Shown in pieces: positions 52,787-59,914 of a DNA stretch of 64,000 bases; the first letter of the stretch is position 1; each line of letters starts with the position of its first letter. The translations under genes and the position numbers were made by a program. The stretch spans positions 124,001 to 188,000 of the forward strand of contig JAEUKH010000042.1 in assembly GCA_016792845.1 (NCBI GenBank), written 5' to 3'. This stretch comes from Myxococcales bacterium. GTDB lineage: Bacteria; Myxococcota_A; Polyangia; Polyangiales; Ga0077539. The notes under the pieces are model-generated. The model ran no database searches, was not told where the DNA came from, and was given only the letters and a program-made list of their open reading frames with translations.

Positions 52787-53584
52787 ATGCTACGCGCCCC
52801 GGTTGTGATCGAACGCACGCTCACCGCACTCGACCGCCGCGTCGGTCGGTACTTCCCCCAAAATCTCACAGTTTACCTTGTCGGTCTGATGGCGGTCGCC
52901 TGGCTGCTCGATCAGATTTACCCTGGTTTTACGGGCTTTCTCACCTTTGAGCCGGCCCGCGTCGCGCGCGGCGAGGTCTGGCGCCTGTTCACCTTTGTGG
53001 TGCTCCCGCCGACCACCCGCCCGGTCTTCCTCTTCTTCTCACTCTGGTGGACGCTCTCGATCGGCAAGACCGTCTCTGACGCCATGGGTGGCTTTCGGTA
53101 CACCCTCTTCTGGCTCGTCGGCATGTTGGGCACCTCGCTCTTGTCGGTGTTCGCCGGCGTGCCCGGCACCAACCAGTTTCTCTTGATGTCGCTGCTCTTG
53201 GCCTTCGCGACCCTCTTCCCCGATTACGAAGTGATGTTGTTCTTCGTGCTCAGGGTGCGGGTGAAATGGCTCGGCCTGATCGAGCTCGGGCTCTTGGCGC
53301 TCATCGCCCTCGGCATGAGCGGCTGGCAACGCCTCTTGCCCTTCGTCGCCGTCGGCAACTACCTGCTGTTCTTCGGCGGCAACCTCTACGGGCAGCTCCG
53401 AAGCCGCGGCGCACGCCCCGACGCGACGACGCGCAAGGTCGCAGACGAAGCCCCACGGCTCCGACGCTGCACCCGCTGCGGCGTCACCGAAGAAGACCGC
53501 AGCGTCGAGTTTCGGGTCTGCACCTGCGAAAAGTGCGGAGGCAAGCCCACCGAGTTCTGCCTCGCCCACGCCCGCGATCACTGA
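52787..53584 (+). CDS. Rhomboid-like membrane protein lacking catalytic Ser, with zinc ribbon
   Basis: This is a 265-residue polytopic protein. LTFEPARVARGEVWRLFTFVVLP fits the rhomboid N-terminal helix-loop, with GGFRYTLFWLVGMLG and then a helix TNQFLLMSLLLAFATLFPDYEVML where active rhomboids have GxSGxxxG. No Ser is in that position (GVPGTNQF). The C-terminal catalytic His is also absent (FVAVGNYLLFFGGNLYG). The last 35 residues are a treble-clef-like zinc ribbon: RCTRCG, CTCEKCG, FCLAHARDH. It is probably an inactive rhomboid or derlin-like protein. It converges on the FAD oxidoreductase gene (7-base overlap). Confidence 0.72.
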   Translation: MLRAPVVIERTLTALDRRVGRYFPQNLTVYLVGLMAVAWLLDQIYPGFTGFLTFEPARVARGEVWRLFTFVVLPPTTRPVFLFFSLWWTLSIGKTVSDAMGGFRYTLFWLVGMLGTSLLSVFAGVPGTNQFLLMSLLLAFATLFPDYEVMLFFVLRVRVKWLGLIELGLLALIALGMSGWQRLLPFVAVGNYLLFFGGNLYGQLRSRGARPDATTRKVADEAPRLRRCTRCGVTEEDRSVEFRVCTCEKCGGKPTEFCLAHARDH

Positions 53585-54717
53585 GCGAAACGGCCCGGCG
53601 AGAACAGCGTCTCACGCGGCGAAAACATCACCTCGGCGGCGAGCTCGGCGACCTTGTACCCCATGCTCATGCCGTGACCCGTAAAGCCGCCCGCGAAATA
53701 CACGCCGGCGAAGCCCGGCACCGCGCCCACGATGGGCAGGCCATCGGGCGAGAAGCCCATCACCCCCGACCATCGGGTCAACACCCGACCGTCGACGCCC
53801 AACATCTCGCGGGCGAAGCCTTCGAGCGACGACTGCACCGAGGCCGTGACGCGATCGTCGTACCCGACCTCGGTGGCCGCCTCGGGCGTGCGAAAGCCGC
53901 CGACCACCACGGCGCCGTCGGCCGCCTGACGAAAATACTCAGAGCCGCGGTTGACGTAATACGACCGAGTGAGCGTCACCGAGGGCGCCTCAAGGGCGAG
54001 CATCTGCCCGCGCCGCGGGCTCACCCAGGCGGCCGCCGAAGGCACGAGCTGCGCGAGGTAGGCGTTGGTCGCGACGAGCACCCGTTCAGCACGGTACCGC
54101 ACCCGACGCGTCACGAGCTCGACCTTCGGGCCCGCGACCTCGAGCGCCAAGACCTCAGCGTCGGCCTCGACCCGAGCGCGGAGCTTTGACGCCAAAAACG
54201 CTAATACTTCTACAGGGTTACAAGCGGCATCGCCGGGGTTGATGAGGGCCCCGAGGGCCCGCCCTGAGCGCCACACCGGGTCTCGGCCCCCGCGCTCCCA
54301 GCCGACCGCGAAGCCGTCTTCTTCGAGCCATGCGCGCGAGCGCTCGAGGTCTTCGAGCTCGTCGGCGTCGAGGGCCAGAAGCGCCGACGGCACCCGCTGC
54401 ACCGAGGCGAGCGCCCCGATGCCGTGGGCGTCGAGCGCGGCGAGGTTCTCTTCGGTCAAGCGCCAGAGCGCCCGCGCCGTGTCGCGACCGTAGAGCCGAC
54501 ACGCTTCGGCATAACACTCCGCCGCCCCGCGCATGAGGAAGCCCGCGTTGCGAACGCTCGCGCCGCCCCCGAGCCCGGCGCGGTCGAGCAGCACCACCGC
54601 GTGCCCCGCCGCTTCGAGGGCCAGCGCCGCCGAGACGCCGCAGATGCCGGCCCCCACCACCACGACCTCAGCCTCGCAGACGGGCTGAACGGCACGCATC
54701 CACCAGCTCGCGCTCAC
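53578..54717 (-). CDS. FAD-dependent amine/amino-acid oxidoreductase (DAO family)
   Basis: This is a 379-residue flavoprotein. VVVGAGICGVSAALALEAAG (Rossmann motif) starts near residue 20, RNAGFLMRGA follows, and the C-terminus has DGLPIVGAVPGFAGVYFAGG and GHGMSMGYKVAELAAE, the second FAD-contact block. The relatives are glycine/sarcosine oxidases and gamma-glutamylputrescine oxidase (PuuB), which oxidise C-N bonds. The GTG start overlaps the deiminase stop (GTGA), implying coupled translation. A joint role in amino-acid or polyamine catabolism is plausible but unproven. Confidence 0.88.
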   Translation of the reverse strand: MSASWWMRAVQPVCEAEVVVVGAGICGVSAALALEAAGHAVVLLDRAGLGGGASVRNAGFLMRGAAECYAEACRLYGRDTARALWRLTEENLAALDAHGIGALASVQRVPSALLALDADELEDLERSRAWLEEDGFAVGWERGGRDPVWRSGRALGALINPGDAACNPVEVLAFLASKLRARVEADAEVLALEVAGPKVELVTRRVRYRAERVLVATNAYLAQLVPSAAAWVSPRRGQMLALEAPSVTLTRSYYVNRGSEYFRQAADGAVVVGGFRTPEAATEVGYDDRVTASVQSSLEGFAREMLGVDGRVLTRWSGVMGFSPDGLPIVGAVPGFAGVYFAGGFTGHGMSMGYKVAELAAEVMFSPRETLFSPGRFAQ

Positions 54718-55892
54718 CGCGCCTCCTCGGGCATCACACACCCCGGGTGCCCCGAGAACACAAACGCGTCGAGGGCGCGCCCGGCCTCGACCCCGGCCAG
54801 GGTCGGATGCGAGAGGTCAACCCGGGTCACGGGCGCCCACGAGGTCTCGGCGGCGGTCACGATGGGGCGCCAGCCGCACGCAGCGGCCCCTTCCAGGCTG
54901 GCTTCGAGGGCCAGGCCTAGCGCGAGGCTCCGGCCACCCTCGGGCGCCCAGGTGACCCGTCTACGCAGCCTGAGGCGCTCGTGCGTCTCTAGGGCCCGCA
55001 TCTCTTCGATGGGGTCGGTGATGACGTGCGAGTCGACCCCGACGCAGAGCCGCACCCCGGCGTCGCGGAGCGCCCCGATGTCGGCGAGGCCATCACCGAG
55101 GTCGCGCTCGGTGGTCGGGCAGAGGCACGCGAAGCTCGCCGCCTCGCCGAGCAGCCGGGCCTCGCGCGCCGAGAGGCAGGTCGCGTGCACCGCCACAAAG
55201 CGCGCGTCGAGCACCCCCAACTCCGCGAGGAGCTCGACCGGGCGTCGCCCGTGCTCGGCCACGCACGCGTCGACCTCACCCTGAACCTCGGCGACGTGCA
55301 TGTGATAGGGCATCTGTGACGCCGCCGTCGCGTCGTAGAGGGCCTTCAGCCACGCCGCGGGCACCGCGCGCACCGAGTGGGGCGCGACCCCGACCCGCAC
55401 ATCGGGGTTCGTGCGCCACCGCGCCGAGAGGTCTTCGACGTCGCGCAGCACCCAATCGGGCGACGGGTCAGAGAAGCGCCGCTGCGCGCCTTCGGGCGGC
55501 TTCGAGGCGCCCGCGCGCGCGTAGGCGACCCTGAGCAGGGTGATCTTCAAGCCCTCATCGAGGGCGGCCTCGATCACGCGGTCGGCCAGGAGCGTGCGCT
55601 GCGCGTAGGGCACCCCGCCCGCCTGGTGATGAACATAATGAAACTCACCGACGGCCCGAACCCCGGTGCGCGCGAGCTCGCGAAACGCCTGTCGAGAGAG
55701 GGCGTAGATCGACTCCGGGGTGAGCGAGTCGGCCAGGGCGTACATCGCGTCGCGCCAGCTCCAGAAGGTGCCGGTCTCGTGCGAGGCGCGTTGGGTCTTG
55801 CCGCGCAGCGCGCGCTGAAACGCGTGCGAGTGAGCGCTCACAAACCCAGGCAGAACCAAGGTATTCTCAGACTCTTCGACGAGCGGCCTCAT
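54714..55892 (-). CDS. hutF: HutF-like formimidoylglutamate deiminase (amidohydrolase), short N-terminus
   Basis: This is a 392-residue amidohydrolase. LPGFVSAHSHAFQRALRG carries the HxH metal ligands, and EFHYVHH, VAPHSVRAVP, YHMHVAEVQGE and AVHATCLS place the further His and substrate residues, as in N-formimino-L-glutamate deiminase of the histidine path. Family members have about 450 residues with an N-terminal strand domain of 40-60 residues; this frame begins almost directly at the HxH motif. The frame is open further upstream, but no start codon is available before it merges with the anti-sigma gene. No other hut gene is in the window. An 8-bp hairpin abuts the ATG. Confidence 0.85.
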   Translation of the reverse strand: MRPLVEESENTLVLPGFVSAHSHAFQRALRGKTQRASHETGTFWSWRDAMYALADSLTPESIYALSRQAFRELARTGVRAVGEFHYVHHQAGGVPYAQRTLLADRVIEAALDEGLKITLLRVAYARAGASKPPEGAQRRFSDPSPDWVLRDVEDLSARWRTNPDVRVGVAPHSVRAVPAAWLKALYDATAASQMPYHMHVAEVQGEVDACVAEHGRRPVELLAELGVLDARFVAVHATCLSAREARLLGEAASFACLCPTTERDLGDGLADIGALRDAGVRLCVGVDSHVITDPIEEMRALETHERLRLRRRVTWAPEGGRSLALGLALEASLEGAAACGWRPIVTAAETSWAPVTRVDLSHPTLAGVEAGRALDAFVFSGHPGCVMPEEAR

Positions 55893-55921
55893 GGGGCCGA
55901 GGGTACTCGATCTTCGGCCCC
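55893..55921 (-). terminator. Hairpin between anti-sigma gene and hutF-like start
   Basis: GGGGCCGA (55893-55900) and TCGGCCCC (55914-55921) are perfect inverted arms with a 13-base loop. It lies 15 bases after the stop of the anti-sigma gene and touches the ATG of the deiminase gene. It may end the sigma/anti-sigma transcript or hide the deiminase start. There is no T-run. Confidence 0.5.
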
Positions 55922-55935
55922 CGACCGAGCGCCAA

Positions 55936-56796
55936 TCAGCGCAGCTCGACGCCCGCCAACACCCGCGCGCACTCTTGCGGGGGCATGTCGCTCGCGATGG
56001 CGTACCCGACGCCCTGCTGTTCGGTGAGGGTCACCGTGTAACCGTGTGACGAGGTGACCAACACGGGCCGCCCCTGCACCATCGCGCGCTGGAGCACCAC
56101 GTCGTCGTTGTCAGCGTTGAGGAGCGCCCGCTGCGGCAACACCCCGGCGTCGTAGACGAACACCGTCATGCGGCGGCCGCCGACGTCGTAGTAGAGGGCT
56201 GCGGCGAGGTGATCGCGCACGTTCGAGATGCGCCCGCCGACCAGCCGCGCGGGCACGCCGTGAAACAGCACCGGCCGCACGGGGATGTCGAGCTTGCCGC
56301 GAAACCACTGCGCGACCTGGGCCGGGTCGCTCGCCTCGACCTCAGACGGCAGCTCGCGGGCGTGACGCTGCGCCACGTCTTCGACCACCGGGAGGAGCCC
56401 TGCCATCATGGGCGTCGGGCCCCGGGCCCCGTCGGCGCCGAAGGGCATGCCTTGCCGCGCCCGGAGGCCCTGCATCAACACCACGCTCGCCAGCGCCGCG
56501 CCGGTGAGGGCGACCCCCAACCCGTGACGCTTGCGCTTCTGCGCTGACACCTCGCGCGCGACGTGCTCGTCTTCGGCGTCGAGCGCCGCGAGGACGCGAA
56601 ACCGAAGCGCCGTCGGCGCGCTCTCTTCTCGCTGCCCCGCGAGCACCTTCTTCAGCGAACGGACCGACTCAAGCTCGGCCTTGCACCCCGCGCACCCCGC
56701 AAGATGCGCTTCAACATGGACCGCAGCGCTCGGGTCAAGCTCGCCGTCGAGATAGGCGTCGGTCCAACGCCTGGCTTCGTCGCACCCTGCTGTCAT
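55936..56796 (-). CDS. Anti-sigma factor with N-terminal zinc-binding domain
   Basis: This is a 286-residue protein with ZAS/zf-HC2 domain: CDEARRWTDAYLDGELDP followed by HVEAHLAGCAGC (H-x3-C-x2-C), which binds the partner sigma factor and often zinc. A transmembrane segment (HGLGVALTGAALASVVLMQGLRA) around residues 90-110 places the C-terminal 170 residues in the periplasm. That domain is mostly beta/alpha with a final MPPQECARVLAGVELR. The start overlaps the end of the sigma gene by four bases. It probably holds the ECF sigma at the membrane until an envelope signal. Confidence 0.9.
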   Translation of the reverse strand: MTAGCDEARRWTDAYLDGELDPSAAVHVEAHLAGCAGCKAELESVRSLKKVLAGQREESAPTALRFRVLAALDAEDEHVAREVSAQKRKRHGLGVALTGAALASVVLMQGLRARQGMPFGADGARGPTPMMAGLLPVVEDVAQRHARELPSEVEASDPAQVAQWFRGKLDIPVRPVLFHGVPARLVGGRISNVRDHLAAALYYDVGGRRMTVFVYDAGVLPQRALLNADNDDVVLQRAMVQGRPVLVTSSHGYTVTLTEQQGVGYAIASDMPPQECARVLAGVELR

Positions 56797-57425
56797 CCTA
56801 CCCGCTCCTTACGTCGACGGAAGCCATCCAGCGAGACGACCCGCTCCTCGGCGGCGCTCGGCGCGGCCTCGGCGCTCGCCGGGACGATCCCGAGCTTTTG
56901 CGCCACCGCCCGACGGGCCCGATGCAGCCGCGACATCACCGTCCCCATGGGGCAGTTCATCGCCTCGGCCACCTCGCGATAGGTCAGACCTTCGACGTCG
57001 ACGAGAACCAGCACGGTGCGGAAATCTTCCGGGATCTCTTCGAGCACCCGCGCCACCGCACCTTCGAGGAGCGGCCGCTCGACCATCTTCTCGGGCTCTC
57101 GGCTCGGCGCCATGCTCGCCGCGCTCACCCACCCGTCTGCCACCGGATCAACCATCGCCAGATTGGCCACGTTGAGCTCAAGGGTACCGCGACGGTGCTT
57201 TGAGAAGAACAGATTGGTGAGGATCTTCAGGAGCCAGGCCCTGACGTTGGTGCCCTCTTCGTAGTTGTCGAAGAAGCGGTACGCCTTCACCACAGCGTCT
57301 TGCACGAGGTCGTCAGCGTCGCTCGCGCTGCGGGTCAACCGAAGCGCCGTGCGATGCATCGCATCGAGGTGAGGGAGCACTTCGGTCTCAAAGCGCTTTC
57401 GGCGCGCATTCTCGTTTCGCTGCAT
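56793..57425 (-). CDS. ECF-type RNA polymerase sigma factor
   Basis: This is a 210-residue sigma-70 family factor. Region 2 begins LPHLDAMHRTALRLTRSASD and includes DADDLVQDAVVKAYRFFDNY, with NVRAWLLKILTNLF (region 2.4). Region 4 has IPEDFRTVLVLVDVEGLTYREVAEAMNCPMGTVMSRLHRAR, cited as residues about 140-180, the -35 recognition helix-turn-helix. The C-terminus is basic (GFRRRKERVG). It is coupled to the zinc anti-sigma gene by an ATGA-type overlap. A target promoter upstream is not obvious. Confidence 0.95.
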   Translation of the reverse strand: MQRNENARRKRFETEVLPHLDAMHRTALRLTRSASDADDLVQDAVVKAYRFFDNYEEGTNVRAWLLKILTNLFFSKHRRGTLELNVANLAMVDPVADGWVSAASMAPSREPEKMVERPLLEGAVARVLEEIPEDFRTVLVLVDVEGLTYREVAEAMNCPMGTVMSRLHRARRAVAQKLGIVPASAEAAPSAAEERVVSLDGFRRRKERVG

Positions 57426-57491
57426 GGTCGTGGGGAGCCTTTCGAGTCGCTCCAAGAGAAGCACTCCCCTCAACCCGCGCAAGGGGCCGGG

Positions 57492-58136
57492 CTATTCCCC
57501 CGGGGTGACATCTCTGTTGCGACCCTGCAACCGCGCGAGCTCGGCTTCGAGGGTGTCGACCCGCCCTTGGAGCTTCTTGACCTCGCTCTGAAGGCTCGCG
57601 ATCTGCACCGCGGGGTTGATCCCCTCCCAGAACGTGCGGATCCGGCTGTCGACCTGGTGCTGCCACTGCTCGACCACCTGGGCCACACGCCGGGTCGGCT
57701 CGGCGGCCCCCTCGACGCGGGCCTCGGGCGCGGGCTCAGGCTCGGCCGCGGGCGGCGCCTCGACCACGGTCTCTTCGGCCGAGGGCGCGTGCTCGTTGCG
57801 GCCGATGAGCTTGCCCATCGGGCTCTCGCGTAGCGACGACATCAACCGCTCGCTCGACGTGTGGAGCAGGTCTTTGAGCGCCGCGAGGGGGAGGGTGCGC
57901 GACTGCTTCCGCTCTTCTTCGTAGAGGATCTGCGCCACGGTCATCCGGGTGAGATCTTCTTTGGTGTTGTTGTCGATGATGAGAACCTCTTCGCCCTTGC
58001 GGAGAAGCTCCGCAATCTGCGGCAACGTCACGTACCGGCTCTCGACGGTGTCATAGAGCTTGCGGTTGCTGTATCGCTTCACGACTCGGGGAGTCGAGGC
58101 AGTCTCGGCAGAAGCAGGGGTCGAAGAGTCGGCCAT
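57492..58136 (-). CDS. PhaR-like polyhydroxyalkanoate/DNA-binding regulator
   Basis: This is a 214-residue protein. Residues 18-70 (VVKRYSNRKLYDTVESRYVT, LPQIAELLRKGEEVLIIDNN, TKEDLTRMTVAQILYEEE) match the PHB/PHA accumulation regulator DNA-binding domain. A Glu/Pro/Ala linker follows, then a C-terminal coiled coil (ASLQSEVKKLQGRVDTLEAE). PhaR binds DNA and PHA granules, controlling phasin genes. No pha synthesis genes lie in the window, and many myxobacterial homologues lack known PHA roles. It is transcribed away from the next gene, with a 220-base spacer. Confidence 0.88.
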   Translation of the reverse strand: MADSSTPASAETASTPRVVKRYSNRKLYDTVESRYVTLPQIAELLRKGEEVLIIDNNTKEDLTRMTVAQILYEEERKQSRTLPLAALKDLLHTSSERLMSSLRESPMGKLIGRNEHAPSAEETVVEAPPAAEPEPAPEARVEGAAEPTRRVAQVVEQWQHQVDSRIRTFWEGINPAVQIASLQSEVKKLQGRVDTLEAELARLQGRNRDVTPGE

Positions 58137-58357
58137 CGTCGAGTCCAACGGGTTGAAGGGCGTGGGGTGGGTCGTGACGCTGGCGCACCCTGCATCGCGG
58201 CAACGCGGCGCAGCACTCGACACTGCGTCGCTCTTAGTGCCCCACCTTGTGGGTGGTCAAGTACTGCCCGCCTTGTCGTGCCGCTTCGAAGTGTGTGAGA
58301 TTCTCACGGCGGGGCCGCGACCTGCGGTGCGCGGTCGTTTCCCCGGCAGGAGCCACC

Positions 58358-59125
58358 ATGTCGGCGAACGACACATTGGTTGAATTGTTATGCAAGCGCG
58401 CCACGTCGGTGCTCGACCCGGCGACCCGCGTTCAGCTGTTTCGCTCGCTCGTCGCTGAGGTCGACAACGAGACTCTGCTGCGCGCGCTCGAAGCGCTCAT
58501 CGAGCGCTCGGGGCTGCGCGACACCCAGGCCGAGGTGACCTTGCTCGCGGTCTATGTCGCCCTGGCCTATGACTATGAGCGCCTCGCAGCGCTCACGCGC
58601 CCCAGCGCCGAGGGCCCCAGGCTCTCGGGCGAAGAGGGCTGGGTCGATCTCACCCAAGACGCCGCGGCCCAGGAAGAGGCGCAGCGGGTGCCAGACTACG
58701 GCCGCGGTCGCATGCTCTCGCTCGGAGAGCGAAAATCGTTGGCGCGGCGCCCTGAGCGGCGGCTCCTTGACCGGGTGCTGCGCGACCCTCACCCCGCGGT
58801 GATCGCGTTGCTCTTAGCGAACCCGAAGCTCACCGAGGCCGACGTCGTGCGGCTCTGCGCCCGTCGACCGGGCGTGCCCGAGGTCTTGCTGCGGGTGTTT
58901 CAATCGCCCAAGTGGTCGGCGAGCCCGCGGGTGCGCCGCGCCCTCGCGATGAACCCTTTTACCCCCGCGCCGATCATGGCCGCGACGGTGCCGCTCCTGG
59001 CGCCGGGTGACCTCCGCGAGGTGGCCCACGATGAGCGGGTGACGCCGACGGTGCGGCGGCGCTGCCTGGAGCTTCTCGCCCGAATGCCGCCCCACCCCGA
59101 CGACCCCTCGGGTACCCTCCACTGA
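58358..59125 (+). CDS. Helical-repeat protein of unknown function
   Basis: This is a 255-residue protein, mostly helical. The first 80 residues read as paired helices (LVELLCKRATSVLDPATRVQ and LLRALEALIERSGLRDTQ), and the second half holds HEAT/LRV-like repeats (LLDRVLRDPHPAVIALLLAN, VPEVLLRVFQSPKWSASPRV, RRALAMNPFTPAPIMAATVP), a type frequent in Myxococcota. No catalytic residues stand out. The ATG has a GGCAGGAG site upstream. It ends four bases before the HAD gene, so the two are probably cotranscribed. I do not know its role. Confidence 0.75.
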   Translation: MSANDTLVELLCKRATSVLDPATRVQLFRSLVAEVDNETLLRALEALIERSGLRDTQAEVTLLAVYVALAYDYERLAALTRPSAEGPRLSGEEGWVDLTQDAAAQEEAQRVPDYGRGRMLSLGERKSLARRPERRLLDRVLRDPHPAVIALLLANPKLTEADVVRLCARRPGVPEVLLRVFQSPKWSASPRVRRALAMNPFTPAPIMAATVPLLAPGDLREVAHDERVTPTVRRRCLELLARMPPHPDDPSGTLH

Positions 59126-59128
59126 CCG

Positions 59129-59818
59129 ATGGACGCTGTCTTCTTCGACTTCAACGGCGTGCTCGTCGACGACGAACACCTGCACCTCTCGGGCTTCAAC
59201 GCCGTGCTCTCAAAGTTCGGGGTTCACCTCGACGCGGCCGAGTACGAAGCGCGGTACATCGGCTTCGACGACCGCGGCGCCTTCGCGCACGCGCTGCGCG
59301 ATCACGGGCTCGACTGTGATGCCGCGCAGCTCGCCGCGCTGATCGACGAGAAGGCTGCCTTCTATGCCGCAGCCGCGGCGCGAGAGCTCTGCGTCTTCGA
59401 GGGCGCCGCGAGGCTCTTGCGCGAGGCCGCGGCGCGGGCACCCGTGGCGGTGGTGTCGGGCGCGCTCCGGGCAGAGATCGTGTTGGGGCTCGGGGTGCTC
59501 GGCGCCTCAGGTGCGCCGCGCTGCATCGTCGCGGCCGAAGATGTGAGCGCATGCAAACCCGACCCAGAGGGCTACCTCTTGGCGCTCAAGACCCTCCGCG
59601 CGCAGGGCCTCTCGCTCGACCCAGCACGGGTGGTGGTGATCGAAGACACCCCCGCGGGGGTCGCCGCGGGGCGCGCGGCGGGGCTCACGGTGGTGGGCGT
59701 CGGGCACAGCGTCGCGCCCGAAAAACTTCGAGCCGCAGGGGCTGTGCAGACCGTGAAACACCTTCGCGAAATGCACTTTTCGATGCTCGAAGCGGCGGCC
59801 GCGACGGTCATCGGTTGA
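59129..59818 (+). CDS. HAD-superfamily phosphatase/phosphoglucomutase-like hydrolase
   Basis: This is a 229-residue HAD hydrolase. Motif I reads FFDFNGVLVDD (nucleophile Asp at about residue 7; the usual second Asp is Asn), motif II is VVSGAL, motif III ACKPDPEGYLLAL (Lys), and motif IV VVIEDTPAGVAAGRAAGL (Asp). The helical cap between motif I and II belongs to the beta-phosphoglucomutase/pseudouridine-phosphatase subgroup. The Asn in motif I would weaken acid-base catalysis but occurs in some active members. The substrate is unknown. Confidence 0.9.
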   Translation: MDAVFFDFNGVLVDDEHLHLSGFNAVLSKFGVHLDAAEYEARYIGFDDRGAFAHALRDHGLDCDAAQLAALIDEKAAFYAAAAARELCVFEGAARLLREAAARAPVAVVSGALRAEIVLGLGVLGASGAPRCIVAAEDVSACKPDPEGYLLALKTLRAQGLSLDPARVVVIEDTPAGVAAGRAAGLTVVGVGHSVAPEKLRAAGAVQTVKHLREMHFSMLEAAAATVIG

Positions 59819-59914
59819 CGCGGCTTCGAGCCTCGCCCTACTTTCAAGGCCAGGTGCGTTGCGCGGGTGTTGGCGCGCCAGAAGTCACTGTCTACCCACC
59901 AGTCTGAGGGCGCA

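Noticed and set aside
54714-57425. Sigma, anti-sigma, deiminase and FAD oxidoreductase considered as one operon
   Set aside because: A strong hairpin separates the anti-sigma gene from the deiminase, so cotranscription is doubtful and was not assumed.
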